From Crotalaria pallida (lineage: Eukaryota > Streptophyta > Magnoliopsida > Fabales > Fabaceae): 64,000 bases of DNA. The translations under genes and the position numbers were made by a program. Under the pieces are notes generated by a model that saw only the letters and a program-made list of their open reading frames with translations, made no database searches and was not told the origin of the DNA. The stretch covers positions 124,059,290 to 124,123,289 of the forward strand of contig CM075649.1 of NCBI GenBank assembly GCA_037953625.1. Direction: 5' to 3'. Within the stretch, counting starts at the first letter, position 1. Each line of letters starts with the position of its first letter. Below, piece after piece: positions 12,584 to 23,400 of this stretch.

Positions 12584-13416
12584 AGTGTGAAATATGTGAT
12601 TCCAAATTAAAAGCAAATTAAGGGTATGTAATATACTAAAATTAACCATATTTTACTTCTTTTGCATTGGAAACAAATAGGGCCGCAATGATCTGTCTCC
12701 CCTTTCAATGGCTCAATCATTATACAATGAGGTAATATAATGTACAAGTTTCTTCTTCTTTCAGCCAATCTATAACAAAAATTAATAAATTAACCAATTA
12801 TATCCTACCATTACCTAATACCGATAGTTGTTCAATTTGCAAGATATGGAATTACAAGTAGAAATGAACAACAAGATCAATCATTCTGCAAATTTTGAAA
12901 ACCTTATATATGGAAACTACTTTGCTTATATTATATTTTTGTTTATATAATTTAGTAGATGTCAGTTAAAAAAAACAATTATCTACCTTCTGTATTTGAA
13001 CTTTATTTCTATTTGTGCATTTTCATTATGTATTTGGGATTCTAATTAGGTATATGTTTAATGACAAGTATGCAATGTGAATATTGGTTTCTTTTAATCA
13101 ATTTTTTCTTCCAAATTATTAACCTTTATTCATACACAATCCAAAATGATATAAATTTCTGCAAGAACAGAAATGCATACACCCCATTTCCTTTTTAAAA
13201 AAAATAATGTAAAACTGCGTTTAAAGTTTCATAACTATTAACTTTCATAAATTTGAATCAGTATCAATCCATTGATCCATGTAACAATTAAATTAATCCA
13301 TCCTTTTATTCCAAAGTATAGAAATTTCAAAAATTAAATTTGTTATTAAATTAATCCATCCTTTTATTCCAAAGTATACAAATTTCAAAATTAAATTTAT
13401 TGCTTACCGTATTGGA
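12584..13416. other. Helitron 3' subterminal region
   Basis: AT-rich with no gene seen. A 58-bp direct repeat is present (units starting near 13291 and 13349, both containing ATCCATCCTTTTATTCC). A possible relict final exon of the upstream B3 gene starts after an AG at 12680 (GGCCGCAATG...), but nothing confirms it. Confidence 0.4.
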
Positions 13417-14343
13417 CCGTGCATGGCACGGGTTTAGTACCTAGTGAAATTAGAAATGTTAAGTGGGCTAAGTAAAAATTTAAGAGCTATAGAGCTAGAA
13501 ATGATAGAAATGTTACGTGAGTTAGAAATGCTAAGCTTTTGAATTTTACCGAGTTATCTTTATTTAAATACGGAAATTGATTTATGAAATTTTAATAGAA
13601 ATTAATATTCATATGTCCTCAGTAGATTTTTCAATGGTTTTACACGAAAATCATATTGCACGAAAAAGATCAAAAAGAAGAAGAGTTGTTGTTAAATGCT
13701 CGAAGTTATAAAATACCTTCATGGATGGTGTAGGTTGTCTTCTGCATGCCCCCTTCTGTAAGTTTTAGAGTGTGTTTGGTATGACAAGCTTATAGCTTAT
13801 CTAGTAGCTTTTAGCTTATTGATTTGGTCAATAAGCTACTAGAGCTGTTTGGTGAACAAAGTATACAAATTTCAAAATTAAATTTATTGCTTACCGTATT
13901 GGACCGTGCATGGCACGGGTTTAGTACCTAGTGAAATTAGAAATGTTAAGTGGGCTAAGTAAAAATTTAAGAGCTATAGAGCTAGAAATGATAGAAATGT
14001 TACGTGAGTTAGAAATGCTAAGCTTTTGAATTTTACCGAGTTATCTTTATTTAAATACGGAAATTGATTTATGAAATTTTAATAGAAATTAATATTCATA
14101 TGTCCTCAGTAGATTTTTCAATGGTTTTACACGAAAATCATATTGCACGAAAAAGATCAAAAAGAAGAAGAGTTGTTGTTAAATGCTCGAAGTTATAAAA
14201 TACCTTCATGGATGGTGTAGGTTGTCTTCTGCATGCCCCCTTCTGTAAGTTTTAGAGTGTGTTTGGTATGACAAGCTTATAGCTTATCTAGTAGCTTTTA
14301 GCTTATTGATTTGGTCAATAAGCTACTAGAGCTGTTTGGTGAA
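13370..14343 (+). repeat. 487-bp perfect tandem duplication over the Helitron end
   Basis: Bases 13370-13856 are repeated at 13857-14343; I found no mismatch by eye, and identity continues a few bases further through AAA. The unit contains the Helitron 3' terminus, about 320 bp of flank, and the first 89 bp of the PIF/Harbinger-type MITE. It is either a recent local duplication or an assembly artefact. Confidence 0.9.
13417..13444 (+). mobile_element. Helitron 3' terminus: hairpin plus CTAG|T
   Basis: CCGTGC (13417-13422), ATG loop, GCACGG (13426-13431) form a perfect 6-bp stem. Nine bases later CTAG (13441-13444) is followed by T. A GC hairpin about 10 bp before CTRR with insertion between A and T is the classic Helitron 3' end. 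It lies downstream, and in the expected orientation, of the Rep/Hel gene. An identical copy sits at 13904-13931 through tandem duplication. Confidence 0.85.
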
Positions 14344-15206
14344 CAAAAAATAAAAGAAGCTTATAGCTTTCAAAAAGGAAGCTTATAGCTTTTGAAAGCT
14401 AGCTTTTAGAAAGATACATCAGGTAGTTTTGAGAAAAAAATAAGAACTTTCAATAAATCATATCTCAATTTTACCCTTTTTTTATTAAATTATATTATTA
14501 TTTATTCTGACCCAAATTAATATTACCTCTCAAATTTTTTACTTTTTTTCCTCAAACCCAAAAACATAGAATCCTTCTATATATTCAACATCTGTACGCA
14601 CCACACCAAAACCACTCATAAAGAAATCCTATATTTAACTAATGATTCAGGAGACATAAAGGTATGTGATATTTATTTCAATAATGATCATCAAATTTCT
14701 CTTTCATTTTTTTGTTATCCTCAATTTTTTTTTTGATTTTGTGAATTAGGTTCAGATTGGATTTGTGTGATTTTGTGATGGCGGTGTGTCCAATCAATAG
14801 GCTAAAAGTTTTGTCATTCTTTCGTGTCATTGTTAATAAAGATACCGTGACATTTTTATAAAAATAATAAAAATGTTTAAAGTGCAGTAGTACTTAGTAA
14901 TACTTATTATGAATGTTATAATTTTTTTATCATTTATATCTATATGAATGAAGTATATGTCTTTCTCTATAAGCTACTAGTGTAGTATTATCGTCATTGA
15001 AACATGAATGTCAATATTAATTATTATTCTACAAGTTATGTACTTTTCAGTCATTTAACATGTTTAAATTAGTTGCACAACTAGTTTTGCCAAACAGCTC
15101 TAGTTCAATAAGCTAACTATACAGCTATAAACTCACAACTATAAGTTAGGTTCACAGCTATCAGTTACAAGCTCACAGCTATAAGTTAGTTTTGCCAAAC
15201 AGACCC
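14255..15206. mobile_element. PIF/Harbinger-type (Tourist-like) non-autonomous element
   Basis: The left end GAGTGTGTTTGG follows TTA (14252-14254). The right end CCAAACAGACCC precedes TTA (15207-15209), giving the 3-bp TTA duplication expected of PIF/Harbinger. Both ends carry AAGCTNATAGCT-rich inverted sequence, and CAATAAGCTA...AGAGCTGTTTGG-like subterminal motifs recur inside each end. No transposase was seen. Sequence next to the right end matches the element at 27112 in reverse orientation. A 5' fragment of the same element is also present at 13768-13856. Confidence 0.65.
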
Positions 15207-15638
15207 TTAGTTTGATTTTGTAAAATAAATTTGTTTTTTTTAGAATGTCATGAATATTGGTGTTAGCGGCATAACTCAAGGTAAGAGTGTAGTAATTCAA
15301 CATTAATTGAGTAATGCATAACTCCTAATAAAAATGCTATTGAAGCATGTATAATTTTTGAACTCACGTGAGTTATATTTATTTGTTTCTCACTAACTAA
15401 CTTCTAAATCATGTTTTTTTTTTTTTTAACAGGCAGTTCGTATTTATTGAAGGAAAAAAGGGCACGTGAAACTTTTATGTTGTAAGCCACAAGTGATTGT
15501 GCTAATTTGAGGATTGTATTTTAATTTGAAATTTGAGATTAGCTCACAATACTTTTCGCGTGCATGGTTGAACAACCATGCATTTAATACACCTATTGTT
15601 AATGATTCCCATGAGGCAGTTATTAATCTTCGGTCATA

Positions 15639-15920
15639 CTCCATCCGGCTCGAATTATAAGCAACAAAAAACATCATTCTTTTGGTTTAAAATATAAGCA
15701 AAATCAACTAACTTTATTAAATTTTGTTTCATTCTCAATGCCACTTTCCTAAAACATCTCTAGAAAATTGTAATCTTAATTAATTTTTGTTTCATTCCCA
15801 ATACTACTTTCCTAAAATATCTCTATTTTTTATAAATTTGAGAAAATTAAATACAATCAACTAACCTCCTTAATAAACGTAAAAGTGGTTGAATTTGCTT
15901 ATAATTCGAACCGAAAGGAA
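15639..15920. mobile_element. Stowaway-like MITE
   Basis: Ends CTCCATCCGGCTCGAATTATAAGC and, on the other strand, TTCCTTTCGGTTCGAATTATAAGC are terminal inverted repeats. TA flanks both sides (15637-15638 and 15921-15922). The length, 282 bp, and the TIR consensus fit Tc1/mariner-derived Stowaway elements. No coding capacity. Confidence 0.75.
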
Positions 15921-17464
15921 TAACACTCATCAAAAGCACAGATAATGAGGCTAAGGTAGTTGGAACTTTCTTGGTAAGCATGGCCAAACGCTTAATGTTG
16001 ACAAGAAAGTTTTCAATATTGCTCCCACCTTTATTTATTTTACTTTGTTAAATGATTTATCATCAAGTATTTATCTTTTGTTGGGCTTTAAGCCCTTCTG
16101 CTCATAAAAAAATAGAAAATAACTTTAAAAACTAAATTAAAAAAAAAACTGTAAAACAAACTTAAGTAAAACAAAAAATAGAACAAAGATCCCTACAATC
16201 ATGTGGTCTTGCCAAAAAAACAAAAATCAAAAATCAAAAGTCTTACATAAATGTACAGAAAAATATATGAAAGGTGTGGTACTCAAAGTTACCAAAAACA
16301 AATTCTTTGCTGCAGAACTCTAAAGCATTGGTACTCCTAAACTAATGAACTAATGACTTACCCGTAACTAATACATTTTGGGTACTGGTACACATACCGT
16401 ACTCCTCCTGTATACTTGTAAGTATGTTAAGGTATATTTTAGGTGTGAATCTTACCAATAATGTAAATTTTTTATTTATAATACATTTTTTAATGTAATA
16501 ATTAATCTTTCAGACTTATATCTTGACTTATTTTGAGCATCAACCTATAATTTTGCGATATTTATATGCTATTTCAATGCCAAAATTGTTTACTTTCACC
16601 TTGCTTATATATATTTATTTATAAAATTAGAATTATATTGTTGTACCCGTACCCTAATTTTTTAGAAAATGTCGTACCCCGTTCTTGGTATTGTATCCGT
16701 ATTCGGTACCGTACCGTATTAGTGCCTATTGAATAATGTACCGAAAGAAACCTTTGGTAGCTAGAGAACAGAACCACACGTGCACTTCCTATTTGATGCC
16801 TTTTACAGTTTAACCGTTAATTCCATTTTTCCAATTTCACACTCATAATTTTGCTTTAGCAATTAGCACCTTCGTTCTAATAATTCATCATTGACCTTAT
16901 TCCAATTTTTAATCTTTTATTATTTTATTTTATTGCCCTTCTCTTGGTTTTCCCTCAATCAGATTGTTCTCATGTTTCAATAGTGTTTCGATTTTTTTCT
17001 TTGTTTTCCCCCTGAGATTCTACGTGCCTCGCTTTTCCCATAAAAATTTCCCAAATTCGTGGCTCTTCGAGGTTTGTTTTGGTATGTTTTTTCAAATTAG
17101 GGTTAGGGTTTTCAAATTCGTGGTTCTTCAATGGGTCTGTTGCATACAAATTTAATTGGGAGTGTTAATTTTCATACCCGATTGAATTTTTTCGTTCATT
17201 CTTTCGCAGTGAAAAATGGGCACTTTCTATTTTCTATTTTTGGGTCGTTAAAAGCATCAAAATCTGACCTTTTTCTATTCTCATAGTGAATTTTGATTTG
17301 GGGTGGATTTGTTTTTCTTCCTTTATTTTTGGCTTCGTAGTGCATTAAATTGGTGCTGCATTTACTCGAATTCACGACCTGTGAGCTGAACAAGCTGATA
17401 TGCTTCGATGAAGTGTGGTGATTGGAGTTTATTCTCAGAGAGTAACACTTGAATTGGAAGTGGA
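15921..17464 (+). promoter_or_regulatory. Upstream and leader region of the SNF4-like gene
   Basis: No upstream gene seen. 16370-16740 is rich in GGTAC/CCGTAC motifs of unknown meaning. The stretch from about 16790 to 17464, directly before the start codon, is pyrimidine-rich and less AT-rich, as in plant leaders. A telo-box-like tract, TTAGGGTTAGGGTTTT (17099-17114), lies in it. I could not place a TATA box or a leader intron with confidence. Confidence 0.4.
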
Positions 17465-20400
17465 ATGTTCAATCAAAGCATGGATTCTGCAGGTGTTGTT
17501 GCAGGGACTGTGCTAATTCCTATGCGGTTTGTGTGGCCATATGGAGGAAGGAGTGTGTTCCTCAGTGGTTCGTTCACGCGGTGTGTTAATCTTATTGTTA
17601 CCCATTTTGATGAAATTGCTCAAGTTCAGTGTATTTTGTTATTTATTTTCAAGGATTTATGTCACCTTGTTGCTTATCGGTGTTGCTGTTGTTATTGCTT
17701 TTGTTGGTTTTTTATTGTGAATTTTGTTTCCAAAGGTGGTCTGAGCTTCTCCCAATGTCGCCAGTTGAAGGTTGTCCTACTGTATTTCAAGTTGTTTATA
17801 GCGTGGCCTCTGGTTACCATCAGGTCAGTTTGTGTTACTAGAGAATTCTATGTGCGTGCATTTTGCTTTTGCTTTCTCAACAAAGAAAAGGACTGGAATT
17901 TTGTATTGGATGTTGTGATGACTGAGTAGAAGCTTCTTAGTTCTTTCTAAATCGTATACGTGGTTGTCTGGTTTTTTGTACTGGATGATTTTTTTTTTGT
18001 GTGTGAATGTATTAGATGATTTTTATTGGTAATATTTAGAAAAAAAATTTTTGAGCAGCAAGGCATTCCTTTGACACTTGGATTAAAGTCCTGAATGAGT
18101 TCTATATTACTGCTAACTCTAATACACACATACACATATATATAGAATTCATTGTTCAATTTGAAGTCAGGTTGATACAGAAGTGTAATGGGATAATGGT
18201 TCTTGTTTTCTTGAGGTTATTTTCATAAGTTTTGAATTTATTAGTTCTGTTTCATAATTTAGCTTTTTCAAGATCTTATATTTTGTTTTTGCTATGTGTT
18301 ATTTGAGTTTGAGCAGTAATATTTATACATTGCATGTTTGAAATTGCAAGTATCAGATTATCATAGGTACCATGCACTAGTGGAATTCAAAAGTTGCTAT
18401 TTCGAGAAAATCAGAAAATGTTTGGCCTTTATTCTATGTGGCTGGATACTTATTATAGTTATTTGAATCCAGTACAAGTTTTTTGTTGATGGAGAATGGC
18501 GGCATGATGAGCATCAACCTTATGTATCTGGAGAATATGGAATAGTCAACACTGTCTTCTTGGCTACGGATGCTAACTTTATACCTGCTTTAACTCCAGA
18601 GGTTGCTTCTGCAAATAACATGGATGTGGATAATGAGGCTTTTCGCCGGATGGTAAGAGTTAGTCATACCTTGACACTTGTGATTGTTGTAAGCAACACG
18701 GCTTCTCTTTGTATACTGGCTTTTGGCTAGTGCGTAGTCAGTAGTGCCAAGTAGCTACACTGTAATGGTCGATTGGTGCCTCATGGCCCTCTAATATGCC
18801 AAAATTTCTCTGGCACTGTGTTAAATTGCTGTGGCCATTATAGCAGGGGAGTCGAGGAGGGAATCGTGGGAGGAGCGGCTGCTACTCCCTGTTCACACAT
18901 CTCAGTTCTGCAACCCATCCATTTTCAGGCCAAACTCACCTATTTTACAGCGTAGAGAACCCTTTTTCATTAATTTTATTTTTGTTCTGTTTTTTAGAAA
19001 ATTGTCTTTTCACCTTCCGGGGTATTTTATTAACAACCGTTTCACTATTACTCACACCTGTTGGATAAGGCATCCGATTTTTACACGGTCAGATGAATCA
19101 TCCGGACAGATGTGAGTAATAGTGAAACTGTTGTTAATAAGATTTCCCTTAAAGTCAACACAGGGAAATTTTATTTTGCCTTTCTGTCTATATTTTTACC
19201 TGGCCTCTTTCTATTTTTCAATCTAAATCATGCTAAATTATACTCCCTCCGGTCCTTATTATAAGGCATACTTAACCGAATTACGCATACCAAGGAAAGT
19301 GGTTGGTTTTATGAATTCTATGAGAATATATTGTAACATTACAATTTTACCCCCTTAACTTTTCTTGGAAAATTCGCACTCATTAATGAACAACAAAAAA
19401 CACATAGATAGTCAAAGCATTTAATAAGGGCAAAAAAGAGAAAAATCAATAAATGATGCATAGAAAATATAAAGTGACTTATAATTAGGACCAAGAAAAC
19501 TTTCTAAAATGTGACCTATATATAGGACCGGAGGGAGTAAGATACCACTATCTTCTTTTCTTTTGGGCATCTGTGATCAATGTCTCTTTACACTCCTAAC
19601 TCTGATTTGCCCATCCAAAAATAGAGGAGAGTTAGTGGGGCCTTTGTTAACTACTGCATTATTCCTTTAACATATTCAAGACATCTTTCATTTAATGATA
19701 ATTTGTTATGGCACAATAGAGGCTTAATGTGTCTTTAAGCTCTGTTGATTGTGTGTCACTGTGTCTTTTACTGTTATGGGCTTATGGCTTCATTGAGTTC
19801 AGTCGCACGCGCCACTACTCAAGATTAACTACCATGTTTTTGTATGAAATTACAAAGAAAATTGTTAATAGATCTCTCTGGATAATGATTTGTAAACTCA
19901 TTTTGGGACATGTTATTAACTCTCTAGGTTTTAGAGTCTTCTATTTGAACCAGATTAAATGTACAATGACAACAACCAACCCTTGTCCCACTAGGTGTGG
20001 TAAGCTTGAACCAGATTAAATATAATATTCCTGATTTTCCTATTTGTCATATTCATACCCCTGGTAATTTGCAATGTCTTGTAGCACATTTTTGCTCCAT
20101 TGCATTTTAAATTCTGATTTTTGCTTATGTATAAAATTATATTTTGCATCTTAAATTTAATTCAGATATTTAGTATAATATGTTGTCACTCTAAAGCAGG
20201 TCCGCTTAACAGATGGTACATTGAGGGAGTTGCTGCCTAGAATATCAGATGCTGATCTACAGATCTCCCGTCAACGTATTTCTGCATTTCTGTCTATGCA
20301 CACAGCTTATGAATTACTTCCTGAGTCAGGCAAGGTTTGGAAGTTTTACCATTGGCTCTTTATTTCAAACCTTACAGTTTGTTGTCCTCAAACTTGTAAC

Positions 20401-23400
20401 CTCGAAATACAAAATTACTAATTTAGTGACACCTGGCTACAGGTTGTTGCCTTGGATATTGAACTGCCAGTGAAACAGGCATTTCATATACTGCATGAAC
20501 AGGTATCTCTATGTTTCTCTCTGACCAAAATTTGCAGATGCCTTTTTGCATGTTACTTTTGATTACTGCTACGTCACTTGCCTTCACTCTGATTAATAAG
20601 TGAGAAATAACTTGTGTTTTTTTGAATTTTTCTCTGGAATTTGACCTTTTATTTCGGGAGCTCTGCTTTGATGATGATTTAAACTTTTTCTTTCTTTCTT
20701 TCATTCACCAGATGCTATAGTTTTCTCTTTGTGTTACGGTGTTTTCATCATTGCTGCTTAGAAGTTGGCATATACAACTTCTCTGATTTGGATGATTTAC
20801 AGGGAATTTACATGGCTCCTCTTTGGGATTTCTGCAAGGGGCAATTTGTTGGTGTTCTTAGTGCTTCGGATTTTATATTAATTTTACGAGAGGTATATAT
20901 TTTAGATTTTATTTTAATTTTAATGGAGGTATGCTAAGTTTAAGATTGTTCTCTTTGTATTTGCAAAATTTTTTAATGCAAAACTCTTCTCATGATGGCT
21001 TATGTGGACATCAAGTAATTTAGAAAGGCTAACATACCATGTATATGAGATGTATGTCAAGTTACATTACCTTACCTGGCAACAAAAAGAAATTGAAAAG
21101 AGAAAATTGAGAAAGAAAACTATAAATAAATAATCATTTCATGATTATTATGTTTTTGGTTCTTGAAAGGTTGGTCAATTGCTTCCCATTCCAACAAAGC
21201 GGTTTACTTTTTTTTTTTTTTTTTTTTTGAGGAAGATTTTACTTGTTTGTTGTATGGCTGAACTGGTGTCTGTTGCAATCGACTTCTTGCTAAATATTTA
21301 TCTTCAGCTTTGACACTTGATGAGCTCCGTCAATGGCTGGCAGGACCAAATTACTAACAATATAGACAGAGGAATCTTCGCAATGGGCTTTGAGCAATTG
21401 GCAGATAATAAACAAATAATCACTTTCATACATATATCTCTAATTAATAAATAATCAATTGACACTGCAAGTTGTTTTCATAAACAGCTGACATATTATG
21501 ACATTTTTTTTTTATCTCAAGTTATTTTGCTTTTGATTATAGATTTGATGAATCATATTGTAAGAGGTCTCTTTGAATTTGAGCTCTTCTGTCTGGAAGA
21601 TCCTATACGGAGAGCTGAACCTGAATATATCATGGGCAAAAAGAGTTTCTTAACGATGGATTGAGTTAATTTTAATTTTATTTTTTCTGTATTGATCGTT
21701 AAGAAGGAAGAAAAGTGTGTGTTAAATTACAAGTGCTGATTTTGAGGATTAGTTGAATATGTAGCTGTAATTCCTTTGCCACTTTCTGCACCGCTAGCTA
21801 TTATTCTTCAATATTTTACAAGTTTACCTGTAAAGATAATTTGTGTTTATATTTATTTTGCAATGCTTGTTGAAACTTGTTAGTTATATTCTCAGCTAGG
21901 GAATCATGGGTCCAATCTGACAGAGGAAGAGCTTGAAACACATACCATATCAGCTTGGAAAGAAGGAAAATCATATCTAAATAGACAGAACAATGGTCGC
22001 GGAATAGTATTTTCAAGAGGTTTTATCCATGTAAGTTTTTATATTGAATTGGTTAGGTTTTGGTTCATAGAATAGAGACAAGGATGTTTGTTTTGTGTGG
22101 TGTATATGTATAATAGGCAGCTTTAGTTAATTATAGCTATGGGATTATTTTTCCAATCTTCTATCTCTTTGCAACACAGGTTCTATATTGAGTTGTGTCT
22201 TCAAGACTACAACATGCTTAAAGAAATGAAAAAGACAGCTTAACAAGGTCCATTTGAGTATTTGTAAAGATTATCTTGAAGCTTATGCAGGATATCATAC
22301 TACATCTAGCCTAGACTTATGTGGCAATATATTAGCAGGAATGCACACATCTGTGCAATTAAGGAAAATGAACCTTCTTTATATCATTTTCAGATTATTG
22401 TGAACTATATCTAAATAAGTTATTTTCTTAATCTTTCAAAACTGTTGGGAACACATGGCATATGCAAATGGAAGGTTTCTTATTTCGCTAAATCTTAGAA
22501 CAAATGTAGATGATTCTATGATCTTGATGGGGAGTGTATTAGCAACATATTAGGATTTCAACCCTTCAAATTTCCAAGTATTACTATTTAATATCCTCCC
22601 CATTTCAATGTGCTGTTTTTTCAGGGCGAAAAGAAATGTAGGGGCTATATATTAATACTAGTAAATCATCATCCAAAATTGACAGGCAGAAGATCTTGAA
22701 TGTTCATTTTCTAGCATGGGGAGTTGCCTTAGTAGTATTTTTGGAAACATATCTCAGCCTTGGATTATATAAAATATAAATGCTTAATGCTTGATGCCTG
22801 TATAACTATAAATGTCTTTTCAATGATGAAATATTTAGTGATTTACAACTTTAATGCTTAATTGGGTACCTGTCTATTGCACTGACCATGTTGTTAGGTC
22901 ATTTATTTTAATCTTGGAATTGATGTAGCTGCCCTTAGATTCTGTATGAAATTTTGCCCAAAAAACTTATCTCTCTGCATATCTTACTGTGATCGTTGTC
23001 CACCTGTTCAGGGAAATGACTGTAACCATTAAATGATGGCATCCTTTCGGGATATTTTCTTTTATAATGCAGGCAGGGCCATATGATAATCTGAATGCTA
23101 TTGCCATGAAGATCTTGCAAAAGGAGGTTTCAACCGTTCCTATTATCCATTCATCTTCTGAGGATGGTTCATTTCCACAGTTACTACATCTCGCTTCACT
23201 TTCAGGAATACTTAAATGTGAGTATTTATAATAGCTTTCTTTATATTGTCAATACGTGTGCTTGATTCTTACCACGTGGATATTTCAGGCATTTGCAGGT
23301 ATTTTAGGCATTGTTCTAGCTCATTGCCTATACTTCACCTTCCAATTTGTTCAATACCTGTGGGCACATGGGTGCCCAAAATTGGGGAACCAAATCGGCG

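Noticed and set aside
18773..19115. Frames in the third intron of the SNF4 gene
   Set aside because: Intronic, overlapping a hairpin MITE; no domain.
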